From contig JACVZW010000075.1 in assembly GCA_014654775.1 (NCBI GenBank), forward strand, positions 124,001 through 188,000: a stretch of 64,000 nucleotides of DNA. The letters run 5' to 3'. The notes beneath the pieces were generated by a model. The model saw only the letters and a program-made list of their open reading frames with translations, searched no databases and was not told the origin of the DNA. Shown here one piece after another: positions 17,001 to 25,673 of this stretch. The position numbers and the translations under genes were made by a program. The number at the start of each line of letters is the position of its first letter. Position 1 is the first letter of the stretch. The stretch is from Paracoccaceae bacterium. Lineage in GTDB: Bacteria > Pseudomonadota > Alphaproteobacteria > Rhodobacterales > Rhodobacteraceae.

Positions 17001-17676
17001 TATCGACATCTCGGATAGCGGGGTTGGGATGACCGAAACGCAGCTGTCGCGCGTGTTCGAGAGTTTCGAACAGGCAGACGGCTCGATGACACGGCGGTTC
17101 GGTGGCACGGGGCTGGGCCTTTCCATCGTGCGGCAACTGGTGCTGTTGATGGGCGGGATGATTTCCCTCCAGAGCCGGATAGGCGAAGGCACGCAGGTGC
17201 GCGTGGTCATCCCCCTGCCCGAGGCGGAGGCTGGAGCATTGGCGGCGCCGGAGCCGGATGAGGCACCGGACCTGAGCTCTCTTCAGGGGCGCAACCTACT
17301 GATTGCAGACGATAATGTGACGAACCGTATGGTTCTGGCCGAGATGCTGGGCCACACCGGGCTGCGGACGACGATGGTGGAGAACGGTCAGGAGGCGGTT
17401 GCCGCATGGGAGCGGGCACAGGCGCAGGAAAGCCCCTTCGACCTGCTGTTGCTGGATATCACCATGCCGGTGATGGACGGTCTGCGCGCCTTGGCCGAGA
17501 TTCGCGAACGCGAAGGGCGCGGCAGGCTGGCGCCTGTTCCGGCCATAGCGGTGACGGCGAATGCTATGCCGAACCAAGTGGCAGACTACATCATGGGCGG
17601 GTTCGACACGCATCTGGCCAAGCCGTTCAAGCGAAAGGAGTTGCTGCATGCCGTGAAAACACTGTTGCGCAACTGA
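14032..17676 (+). CDS. Hybrid sensor histidine kinase, GAF plus multiple PAS
   Basis: A cytoplasmic hybrid kinase of 1214 residues and first gene of a phosphorelay cassette. Order: GAF-like domain (about 10-150), five PAS-like segments (about 160-820, two ending in PAC-type motifs), HisKA with MSHEIRTPLNGVLGMAEV (His near 849), HATPase_c (NAIKFTEQG, DSGVGM, FGGTGLGLSIV) and a C-terminal receiver with phospho-acceptor Asp in LLLLDITMPVMDG (near 1142) and Lys in KPFKR. No transmembrane helix is seen. GTG 14032 is chosen because AGGAGG lies five bases upstream; an ATG at 13948 in the same frame has no such site. Confidence 0.88.
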   Translation: MPEEISVVRMLNELVRTPLQSLDHAVTLVIGQLAEVSGAGWACLFRMEDGHLRKRHSYMRPGLVPIDCDQDRLVQPFLPDLTANRPAYVSDRMALPADHPLHEAPACGALLALPINLDGRLTGVLAFVYETPRTDFGPLQIDRMKAAAEVLETVLARRETERRYLETTRRLEATLSALPDLLFEVTDDGRFTGFVAGPAQLMLVPAEKLRGESFADLLPPKVTRIVEGALDLALRQGRVEGVRYRLDLPDGPHWFEMTGAVKPSDTHEVPPKVVFLVRDVTADTRIRDEVTQLGKIVETMSNLVCIIDLDENVVWCNAAFERQTGWTLDEIRGRYLGDIVRVPDLDTGNAEAVHEAIRLREPFSGTTVNQDRWGNRYWIDFNVVPLHDAHGDLAGFVTIETVITKLKEQEAAMADLARSATEARERLENAVQALPDAVIILDDAERVVVANQAYHEMLPQISPFAGPGAELEATLRKGVELGLFGPCATPEDGEAWVAERLASYRKTFDQDEVQLPDGRWVRRLHTRTSDGGIVAIAIDVTARHNQISALDAANRKLSAALSTRDQAERNLRGIIDGAAVGTWEWDIAKDLLRVGGRWAEMLGRDSSEPGNFTLGEFRASVHPDDVMLLPNPFRDDMEMGERFHEIEFRLRHVDGGWVWVLSRSRVTERAEDGTPLRMAGVHLDISDRKLLEQQLQAGRAYLSEVMDTSIAALAVLNERGAMTYANQEAERILRLERSVLRGRLYNDPNWKLERVDGTPLPDEELPFRQALAAGGIVRDIRFAVHLVDGTRRVLSANAVPLMPADGEQHVVVSFSDITDELASKARLEEARAKAEEMSRAKSIFLANMSHEIRTPLNGVLGMAEVLDSIVDVPEQKQMVATIRQSGETLLTVLNSILDMSKIEAGKMVLEQVPMVLSDILAQVEALHRVKAEEKGLELQVLTSAGADLPRMGDPHRLIQILNNLLSNAIKFTEQGRVRLKLSCRPGKPINIDISDSGVGMTETQLSRVFESFEQADGSMTRRFGGTGLGLSIVRQLVLLMGGMISLQSRIGEGTQVRVVIPLPEAEAGALAAPEPDEAPDLSSLQGRNLLIADDNVTNRMVLAEMLGHTGLRTTMVENGQEAVAAWERAQAQESPFDLLLLDITMPVMDGLRALAEIREREGRGRLAPVPAIAVTANAMPNQVADYIMGGFDTHLAKPFKRKELLHAVKTLLRN

Positions 17677-17822
17677 GTCGATCTGCCATCCATTTATTCC
17701 TTGATTGGCCTTTGGATTCCGTTTCTGTGTTAGCAAACATTTCTAACCTGATTTCACCACATTCTCGCCCATGAGTTGTGATGACCTAGAATCGGACGAG
17801 TGATCGTAAACAGGGTTTTCGC

Positions 17823-18218
17823 ATGAACGCGGCAACGTATCAGCAAAAGTATCGGGTCCTTCTTGCCGAGGACGACGAGGTGAACCAGCAGATCGTCATG
17901 GCGTTCCTTTCGGCGGCGCCCCATATCGAATTGACGATCGTCGGAGACGGCCGCAGCGCTTTGGAAGCAGCGTTGGGGACGAAGTATGATCTGATGCTTT
18001 TCGATCACAACATGCCGCATATTACGGGGGATCGGGTGATCCGCTATCTCCGTTCGGGGAATTCGAGCAATGCGACGACACCTGTGATCCGGTTCACGGC
18101 AGATGCGGATCGGGTGGATATCCGGACACAGGACGGGTTGATCGATGCCACCCTGCCCAAGCCTCTCAAGGCCGAGACCTTTCTTTCGACGATCGAATCC
18201 ATCCTGCAGTTGGGGTGA
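17823..18218 (+). CDS. Single-domain response regulator (receiver)
   Basis: A stand-alone receiver domain of 131 residues. The acidic pocket is EDDE at the N-terminus, the phospho-acceptor is Asp61 in LMLFDHNMPH, and the switch Thr and Lys are in FTAD and LPKPLK. There is no output domain, so it probably relays phosphate between a kinase and the Hpt protein or acts by protein contact. It lies between the two hybrid kinases, with its stop 3 bp before the next start, suggesting co-translation. Confidence 0.88.
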   Translation: MNAATYQQKYRVLLAEDDEVNQQIVMAFLSAAPHIELTIVGDGRSALEAALGTKYDLMLFDHNMPHITGDRVIRYLRSGNSSNATTPVIRFTADADRVDIRTQDGLIDATLPKPLKAETFLSTIESILQLG

Positions 18219-18221
18219 TCC

Positions 18222-20288
18222 GTGACACGAGTTTGGCCGTGGAAAGCGCGGATGACACCAGAACGCGATGAGCCGATCCGAAACAGCGCGGAGCCTGACT
18301 TTGGTCTGGTGACACCTGAAGCCCTGCTTTTGGCAGAGCGTCGGCTGCGCGATGTGATTGAAGGGGCGCAGGTCGGGACCTGGACCTGGGATTTCGATTC
18401 CGTCGGGCAGATCGTGAACGATGTCTGGGCAGCGATGCTTGGCTACGATCTGAAGGAACTGCCGCTGATCACCTATGAGACGTGGAGCACGCTTATCCAT
18501 CCTGATGACAAGGATTGGGTCGAGGCGGAGTTGCGTCGGTGCAGCGAAGGCGAGGATGACGGCTATGAGGCCGAGTACCGGGTGCGGCACCGGGCCGGGC
18601 ACTGGATCTGGGTTCTGGATCGGGCGCGGGTGGTGCGGCGCAAGCCGGATGGATCGCCAAAGGTGATGGCGGGCATCCAGATCGAGATTTCCGAACTGAA
18701 ATCCCGCGAAGCGGCGCTGATGCGCGCCAAGGCGGAGCTGGAGCAGGCGCTCGCGCAGCGGGCAAGTGCGGAACAGCGGTTTTCCGACATCGCGGCCGTC
18801 ACCGATGGATGGCTTTGGGAGCAGGATCAGGACCTGCGCTTTTCCTATCTGTCTGGCACGCAGCATGTCGATCAGCTGGGTCTGAGTGCTGCACATTTCC
18901 TTGGCAAGACGCGGGAAGAATGGCTGAGCAACTTCCCCGAGGTGCGCGCCAGTGCAGAATGGGAGATCGTGCTTTCGGCCCAGCGCGAACACCGGCCGTT
19001 CCGCAATTTCGTCTATCTGGCACCGCATGCGCCGGATGGTGTGGAGCGGTGGTTCCGCATTTCCGGTCAGCCCGTTTTTGACAAGGCGGGTGTGTTCTTG
19101 GGCTATCGCGGTGTCGGTTCCGATGTGACGGAACTCTATCTGGCGAAGGCCCGCGCCGAAGAGGCGAGCCGGACCAAATCCATGTTCCTTGCGAATATGA
19201 GCCACGAGATCCGCACGCCGATGAACGGCGTTCTGGGGATGGCGGAGGTTCTGGAGGCGGCACTGACCGACCCCGAGCACAAGCGCATGATCGGGACGAT
19301 CCGCAAATCGGGCGAGACACTGCTGAACATCCTGAACGATATCCTCGACATGTCGAAGATCGAGGCAGGGAAGCTTGAACTTGAGAATGTGCCGTTCAGC
19401 CCGGTGGAACTGGCCGAACGGGTAGAGGACCTGCATCGTCTTAAGGCCGACGAGAAGGGGCTGGATTTCGAGGTGCTGGTGTCCACCGGGGCCGAGCTGC
19501 GGCGAATGGGTGATCCGTTCCGGGTGCAGCAGATCCTGCACAATCTGGTGTCGAATGCGATCAAGTTCACAGACCGAGGCGAGGTGACGGTGGAAGTGTC
19601 GGGTCGCCTTGGCACGCCACTGGTTCTGGAGGTGCGCGACAGCGGCATCGGCATGTCCGCCGAAGAAATCGAACGGCTGCACGAGGAGTTTCGTCAGGCG
19701 GACAGTTCCGTGACGCGCCGCTTTGGTGGCACGGGGCTGGGTATGGCGATCACGCGCACGCTGGTCAACCGGATGGGCGGGGATATCCGCGTGACGTCTG
19801 CACCCGGGGTGGGCACGACCGTCCGGGTCACCCTGCCCTTGTCGGTGACCGAGGCTGCGCCAGAGCCGGTGGCGGTGCGCACCGAGCTACCGGTCGACGG
19901 TCGGCTGGACGGGATGCGCATCCTCGCGGCGGATGACAATGGAACGAATAGGTCGGTACTTGAGCTGATGCTGACGCGCTGTGGAGCCACAGTGACGACC
20001 GTCGATGACGGGCTGCAGGCCGTTCAGGCATGGGAGCCGGGCAAGTTCGACGCGGTGCTGCTGGACATCGCGATGCCGGTGATGGACGGCAAGGGCGCGC
20101 TGGAGGAAATCCGGGCGCGCGAGGCGGCGGCGGGTTCCGGCCGCGTGCCGATCATCGCGGTGACCGCGAATGCCATGTCGCATCAGATCGTGGAATATCT
20201 GATCTGGGGTTTCGACAGCTGCGTGTCCAAGCCGCTGACCATGAGCGACGTGACGAAGGCGATCCGGTCGTTGGTGGTAAAGACCTAG
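18222..20288 (+). CDS. Hybrid sensor histidine kinase, PAS-PAS-HisKA-HATPase-REC
   Basis: A 688-residue cytoplasmic hybrid kinase. It has two PAS domains (about 35-155 and 175-305), HisKA with MSHEIRTPMNGVLGMAEV (near 326), HATPase_c (NAIKFTDRG, DSGIGM, FGGTGLGMAIT) and a receiver with the phospho-acceptor Asp in LLDIAMPVMDG (near 614) and KPLT. The transmitter is very similar to that of the kinase at 14032, so the pair may have arisen by duplication. GTG start, 3 bp after the receiver gene stop with GGGG upstream. Its TAG stop overlaps the TAG of the convergent Hpt gene in a shared CTAG. Confidence 0.88.
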   Translation: MTRVWPWKARMTPERDEPIRNSAEPDFGLVTPEALLLAERRLRDVIEGAQVGTWTWDFDSVGQIVNDVWAAMLGYDLKELPLITYETWSTLIHPDDKDWVEAELRRCSEGEDDGYEAEYRVRHRAGHWIWVLDRARVVRRKPDGSPKVMAGIQIEISELKSREAALMRAKAELEQALAQRASAEQRFSDIAAVTDGWLWEQDQDLRFSYLSGTQHVDQLGLSAAHFLGKTREEWLSNFPEVRASAEWEIVLSAQREHRPFRNFVYLAPHAPDGVERWFRISGQPVFDKAGVFLGYRGVGSDVTELYLAKARAEEASRTKSMFLANMSHEIRTPMNGVLGMAEVLEAALTDPEHKRMIGTIRKSGETLLNILNDILDMSKIEAGKLELENVPFSPVELAERVEDLHRLKADEKGLDFEVLVSTGAELRRMGDPFRVQQILHNLVSNAIKFTDRGEVTVEVSGRLGTPLVLEVRDSGIGMSAEEIERLHEEFRQADSSVTRRFGGTGLGMAITRTLVNRMGGDIRVTSAPGVGTTVRVTLPLSVTEAAPEPVAVRTELPVDGRLDGMRILAADDNGTNRSVLELMLTRCGATVTTVDDGLQAVQAWEPGKFDAVLLDIAMPVMDGKGALEEIRAREAAAGSGRVPIIAVTANAMSHQIVEYLIWGFDSCVSKPLTMSDVTKAIRSLVVKT

Positions 20289-20617
20289 TCTTCGGTCAGA
20301 TCGGCCAGCGCCGAGATGAATTCGCGCAGGGCGCGCTGTAGTTCATCCAGCCCTGCCCCAGCGGTGCACAATTGTTCGACATCATCTGCGATCTGACCAA
20401 GCCGCGTATGGCCCAGAGAGGCCGCGACGCCTGCAATCTTGTGTGCCACGACGCGGATGTCGTTGCGGGCATGGGCGGCCTCGCGGTCGGATTGCAGCTT
20501 CATCCAGCCGGAATTCAGAATGTCGAGTCTTTCGCCCGCCGCCATGCGGAACATCCGCTCGGCACGGGCGAGTGGGTGATCGGCGCTTTGGCCGGCCCAG
20601 AGCCCGACGGCTGTCAT
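20285..20617 (-). CDS. Histidine phosphotransfer (Hpt) protein
   Basis: A 110-residue helical protein with the Hpt signature AHKIAGVAASLG; the phospho-accepting His is residue 59. It would shuttle phosphate from the hybrid kinase receivers to a response regulator. It overlaps the upstream receiver/GGDEF-like gene by ATGA, so the two are translationally coupled, and it meets the convergent hybrid kinase at a shared CTAG. Confidence 0.82.
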   Translation of the reverse strand: MTAVGLWAGQSADHPLARAERMFRMAAGERLDILNSGWMKLQSDREAAHARNDIRVVAHKIAGVAASLGHTRLGQIADDVEQLCTAGAGLDELQRALREFISALADLTED

Positions 20618-21567
20618 GCGACGAGTTGCCCGTTCTTCGTCCGCCGTTCGGGCGGCGTGGTGGCCGACTGGATCGCACGTTCGAGGATGCGTGTCGGTTT
20701 CGTGGGCGACAGGAAGGCGCTGCGGGCGGGTTCCCCCACGCGGACCTGCGGAACCGGCAAACGGTCGGAGGCGTAGATGGTTTCGAAATCCATCAAGCCG
20801 ATGTTGATGAGGATCTCGAGATCGTCGGGCGACTGGCCGAGATCACGCTCCGTCATGCAGACGAAGGTGCCGCTGCCGGCATAGGCGATCATCACCTCTT
20901 CGGTCTTGAGCGCGTCGACGATCTGCGCCGCGACATCGCCCAGCATCTGGACATAGGTTGCACCCGAGGCCTTGTTGAAGATGATACCCGCGTTCTTGAC
21001 GTGGATTGCGAAGGCAGAGGTGGAATACATCCGCTTCACCCCGAGGGTGAGGAGGTAATTCTCCATCGCGAGGAATTCGATCCCCCGGTCGAAGCCGGGG
21101 ATCAGGATGGGCATGTCGAAATCTGCCTTGATCTCGGCCGCGGCGGCGCGCTGACCCACGAGGCGGGCAAATTCGGCGAGGCGGCGGCGTTCGGCGAGAA
21201 GGCGGTCCACCATGCCGATGCGGGCGCGCAGTTCGATGATATCGAGCGGCTTGGTGATGTAATCGGTCGCCCCGGCGGCGAAGGCCTCGTCCACGGCATT
21301 CTTGCCGGACATGGCGGTGATCATCAGGATCGGGGTTTGGCGGTAGGCTGTGCGCGTGCGGATGGCGGCGGTGACGGCGGCACCGTCCATGTCGGGCATC
21401 TGCATGTCCGATAGGATGCAATCGTAGAGCGTGCCGGAATAATCCAGCTCGTGCAGCGCCTCTTCACCAGAGGGCATGGTCGTGACCTGTGCGTAGCCGA
21501 TCATCTTGAGCATGCCGGCCAACAGTTCGAGAAACACAGGATCGTCGTCGATCGCGAGGATTCTCAT
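20614..21567 (-). CDS. Response regulator with degenerate GGDEF-like output domain
   Basis: A 317-residue protein. The receiver (1-120) has the IDDD acidic pocket, phospho-acceptor Asp54 in ILSDMQMPDMDG and Lys in YITKPLD. The C-terminal part (about 140-265) resembles a GGDEF fold in pattern: a stretch like FNKASGATYVQMLGDV where cyclases have the D/N-rich loop, then YAGSGTFVCM where the active site would read GGDEF. The catalytic Glu/Asp residues are missing, so it is unlikely to make c-di-GMP; it may bind a ligand or partner. ATG 21567 gives the canonical receiver start; ATG 21582 is an alternative. It is coupled to the Hpt gene by ATGA. Confidence 0.75.
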   Translation of the reverse strand: MRILAIDDDPVFLELLAGMLKMIGYAQVTTMPSGEEALHELDYSGTLYDCILSDMQMPDMDGAAVTAAIRTRTAYRQTPILMITAMSGKNAVDEAFAAGATDYITKPLDIIELRARIGMVDRLLAERRRLAEFARLVGQRAAAAEIKADFDMPILIPGFDRGIEFLAMENYLLTLGVKRMYSTSAFAIHVKNAGIIFNKASGATYVQMLGDVAAQIVDALKTEEVMIAYAGSGTFVCMTERDLGQSPDDLEILINIGLMDFETIYASDRLPVPQVRVGEPARSAFLSPTKPTRILERAIQSATTPPERRTKNGQLVA

Positions 21568-21582
21568 TACAAAACGTCCCAT

Positions 21583-21946
21583 TCCTTGGTCACGTTGCCC
21601 CGATTGGAAGGGTCACACGCAAATCAGTTAGCCCCGTCTCAAAGGTCGCCTTCAATAACGGCAGAAATAGGACGCGTTAACGGTGATTAAAGGCCCGTAA
21701 CGCATCTGACGGAGGCTGGCCAGCCCTTTGTCGCCGGAAGGTGCGCAGGCGACGGCCAGCAGCATGCAGGATTCTGGGAAGTGGAGAAAAAATGATTAAG
21801 AATCAGGCGATTGCCCATGATCGGGGCGGTGCGCAATTGGTGTGCGAAGCGTCACTTTCCGACCACGGAGATTGACGCACCCCCCACTGTCACCCTAGGA
21901 AGAGAGATTGGCAGGACGTCGGCAGAACGTCCGGATTTAAGGGGGG
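21583..21946. other. Intergenic region upstream of the TRAP permease genes
   Basis: 364 bp between divergent genes with no long coding frame. It should hold the promoters of the response regulator (minus) and dctQ (plus). It includes a 27-codon ATG frame at 21792-21875 with GGAG upstream, and a 12-bp palindrome GGCTGGCCAGCC near 21714. No terminator or known RNA motif was recognised. Confidence 0.4.
21792..21875 (+). CDS. Possible 27-residue leader ORF
   Basis: ATG preceded by GGAG at 5-nt spacing and followed by 26 more sense codons and TGA, 71 bp before dctQ. It encodes a polar peptide without a signal or membrane segment. It could be a leader peptide or chance; no conservation data are available, so the call is tentative. 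Confidence 0.2.
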   Translation: MIKNQAIAHDRGGAQLVCEASLSDHGD

Positions 21947-22537
21947 ATGCGCATGCAGGGTCTGCTTGGACTCTCGGCACTGATTGACCGTTTCAACGTC
22001 ATCGTCGGGAAAGGGGTCGGCTGGCTGATCCTTGTGGCCATTCTGGTGAGCGCGGCGAATGCTGTGGTGCGGAAGGTGTTTTCCACATCGTCCAATGCTT
22101 GGCTTGAGTTGCAGTGGTACTTGTTTGGCGCAGCCTTCATGCTGGCCGCGGCCTATACCCTGAAACAGAACGAGCATGTGCGGATCGATGTGATCTATGG
22201 CCGGGTCAGCGACCGGACGCGGCAGTGGATTGACCTGCTGGGACATGTCTTCTTCCTGATGCCCTTCGCGCTGCTGATGGTCTACTACCTTGTGCCCTAT
22301 GTCGCCTCGTCCTTTCGCAGTGGAGAGGTATCGACGAATTCCGGCGGTCTGATCATCTGGCCCGCGAAAGCGATCCTGCTGGTGGGGTTCATACTGCTGA
22401 CGTTGCAGGGCGTATCTGAGATCATCAAGAAGATCGCCATTATGCGCTGCCTGATCGAAGACCCGCATCCCTTCCATAACGCCAAGGAACAGGCCGAGCT
22501 TGAAGCACAGGCCCTACTGGAAGAGGTGCGGAAATGA
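21947..22537 (+). CDS. dctQ: TRAP transporter small permease (DctQ)
   Basis: The 196-residue four-helix small membrane subunit of a tripartite ATP-independent periplasmic transporter. Membrane segments are visible at about 21-43 (GWLILVAILVSAANAVVRK precedes the conserved Arg/Lys), 55-75, 97-120 and 140-160, and NAWLELQWYLFGAAFML is the family core motif. The start is preceded by AAGGGGGG. It overlaps dctM by ATGA, so the two membrane subunits are made together. Confidence 0.9.
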   Translation: MRMQGLLGLSALIDRFNVIVGKGVGWLILVAILVSAANAVVRKVFSTSSNAWLELQWYLFGAAFMLAAAYTLKQNEHVRIDVIYGRVSDRTRQWIDLLGHVFFLMPFALLMVYYLVPYVASSFRSGEVSTNSGGLIIWPAKAILLVGFILLTLQGVSEIIKKIAIMRCLIEDPHPFHNAKEQAELEAQALLEEVRK

Positions 22538-24339
22538 TGGAGTTCATCGCCCTTAACCTTGCACCAATCATGTTCGCGAGCCTCGTGATCTTTTTGATCC
22601 TTGGCTATCCGGTGGCTTTTGCGCTGGCGGCGAACGGACTTGTCTTCTTTTTCATCGGCGTGGAACTGGCGCCTTTGTCGGGTGGGTCGATCACACTGGA
22701 CTGGCCTTTGTTGAACACCTTGCCCAACCGGATCTGGGGGGTGATGTCGAACGAGACGCTGCTGGCCATTCCTTTCTTCACCTTCATGGGGATCGTTCTG
22801 GAGCGGTCGGGGATGGCGGAGGACCTGTTGGACACGATCGGGCAGTTGTTCGGGCCGATCCGAGGCGGTGTGGCCTATGCGGTGATCCTTGTGGGCGCGC
22901 TGCTGGCGGCGACAACGGGGGTCGTGGCGGCGTCGGTGATCGCGATGGGGCTGATCAGCCTGCCGATCATGCTGCGCTATGGCTATGACCGGCGCGTGGC
23001 GGCAGGGACCATAGCAGCGAGCGGGACGCTTGCGCAGATCGTGCCACCGTCGCTGGTTCTGATCGTGCTGGCGGATCAATTGGGGCGGTCGGTCGGGGAC
23101 ATGTATCACGGGGCAATCCTGCCCGCGCTGATCCTGACCGGGCTGTACATGGTTTATATCTTCCTGCTGTCGATCTTCCGGCCCAATGCTGTGCCTGCCT
23201 TGCCGCCCGAAGTGCGGACGCTTGGGCGCGGAGTGAAGTCGTTGCTGGTCGCGATGGTCGCACTGATGGCGATCGGTTACGGCGCGCATGTCTGGCTTTA
23301 TCCGACGCATGGGACGAACGCGGATATCCTTGGGGCTGTGGTCGGCGTTCTGGTGATCTACGGGTATACGCTGGCCGACAAGATGCTGGGGCTGAACACC
23401 ATGTCGCGACTGGCGCAGCAGGTTATCTTTGTCCTGATCCCGCCTCTTGCCCTTATCTTCCTTGTGCTGGGGACGATCTTCATCGGACTGGCCACGCCGA
23501 CGGAAGCCGGGGCCATGGGCGCGGTGGGGGCGCTGGTTCTGGCTTTCATGAAGCGCCGGCTGAAGTTCACGGTGATCACGCAGGCATTGGCAGCGACGAC
23601 GCGTCTTTCGGCCTTCGTCATGTTCATCCTTATCGGCGCGAGGGTGTTTTCGCTGACCTTCTACGGGGTGAACGGGCATGTCTGGGTGGAACACCTGCTG
23701 ACGTCAGTCCCCGGGGGGGAGTATGGGTTCCTCTTTGTGGTGAACCTTGTGCTGTTCGTTCTTGGCTTCTTCCTAGACTTCTTTGAGCTGGTCTTCATCA
23801 TCGTGCCGCTGATCATTCCGGCGGCGGATGCGCTTGGAATCGATCTGATTTGGCTGGGGGTGATCCTTGCCATGAACATGCAGACTTCTTTCCTGACGCC
23901 GCCCTTCGGCTTTGCACTGTTCTATCTGCGATCCGTTGCGCCAAAATCGCGCTACAAAGACACGGTGACGGGCAAACTGGAAGATCCGGTGCGGACGGAT
24001 CAGATCTATGCCGGGTCGATCCCGTTCATCATGATCCAGCTGTTCATGGTGGTGATGGTCATCGTCTTCCCGCAGTTGGTGCTGCACTACAAGGCGCCGG
24101 TGGTGGACCCGTCGACCGTGACCATCGAGATGCCGGCCCTGCAACCGCTGGGCGGGGGTCTCGGCGGCCTCGGTCAACCGGGAGCTCTGGGTGGCGGGCT
24201 TGGCGCACCGGCCGCATTGCAGCCCGAGGGTGGGGCGGCAGCGCCCGCACCGGGGGGGCTTGGCACGCCGCCTGCGTTGCAGCCAGGCGGGCTGGGGCAA
24301 CCCCCGGCGGCGTTGCAGGCCCCTGCGACAGGCGACTGA
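22534..24339 (+). CDS. dctM: TRAP transporter large permease (DctM) with low-complexity tail
   Basis: A 601-residue ion-coupled large membrane subunit of a TRAP transporter, with many membrane helices and motifs such as LAIPFFTFMGIVLERSG, LVGALLAATTGVVAASV and GLATPTEAGAMGAVGALV. Length above 500 before the tail fits the large-subunit type found with TakP-like binding proteins. The last 65-70 residues (from about 533) are Gly/Pro/Leu/Ala-rich with recurring GGLGQP, PALQP and GTPPALQP units, unlike usual DctM C-termini; they follow the last helix and a short soluble link. The substrate-binding protein gene is on the opposite strand. Confidence 0.9.
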   Translation: MMEFIALNLAPIMFASLVIFLILGYPVAFALAANGLVFFFIGVELAPLSGGSITLDWPLLNTLPNRIWGVMSNETLLAIPFFTFMGIVLERSGMAEDLLDTIGQLFGPIRGGVAYAVILVGALLAATTGVVAASVIAMGLISLPIMLRYGYDRRVAAGTIAASGTLAQIVPPSLVLIVLADQLGRSVGDMYHGAILPALILTGLYMVYIFLLSIFRPNAVPALPPEVRTLGRGVKSLLVAMVALMAIGYGAHVWLYPTHGTNADILGAVVGVLVIYGYTLADKMLGLNTMSRLAQQVIFVLIPPLALIFLVLGTIFIGLATPTEAGAMGAVGALVLAFMKRRLKFTVITQALAATTRLSAFVMFILIGARVFSLTFYGVNGHVWVEHLLTSVPGGEYGFLFVVNLVLFVLGFFLDFFELVFIIVPLIIPAADALGIDLIWLGVILAMNMQTSFLTPPFGFALFYLRSVAPKSRYKDTVTGKLEDPVRTDQIYAGSIPFIMIQLFMVVMVIVFPQLVLHYKAPVVDPSTVTIEMPALQPLGGGLGGLGQPGALGGGLGAPAALQPEGGAAAPAPGGLGTPPALQPGGLGQPPAALQAPATGD

Positions 24340-24342
24340 ACG

Positions 24343-24377
24343 AAAAAACCCCCGGTCCTGCGACCGGGGGTTTTCTT
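24343..24377. terminator. Bidirectional terminator between dctM and dctP
   Basis: A 13-bp perfect stem AAAACCCCCGGTC (24345-24357) with GACCGGGGGTTTT (24362-24374), a 4-nt loop, and A- and T-runs on both flanks. It can terminate both convergent units. Confidence 0.9.
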
Positions 24378-24397
24378 TGACTGAGTGATGGTTGCGA

Positions 24398-25573
<1,176 letters not shown>

Positions 25574-25673
25574 TTATCGGGCTGATGAAGCGTTTTTTCT
25601 GTATCAAGGAATAATCCTTAACCCAAAGTAAAAGCTTGATTTTCAGGGATGAGCTGCCGTCTTTGGCAGCAGC

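Noticed and set aside
17754-19682. 642-codon minus-strand frame opposite the second hybrid kinase
   Set aside because: High-GC shadow; His/Arg/Gln-rich with no domain, whereas the plus strand has full PAS, HisKA, HATPase and receiver motifs.
25653-25670. GCTGCC...GGCAGC hairpin near the hemY stop as terminator
   Set aside because: Only 6 bp, no T-run next to it, and it lies where a terminator would be weak; not supported.
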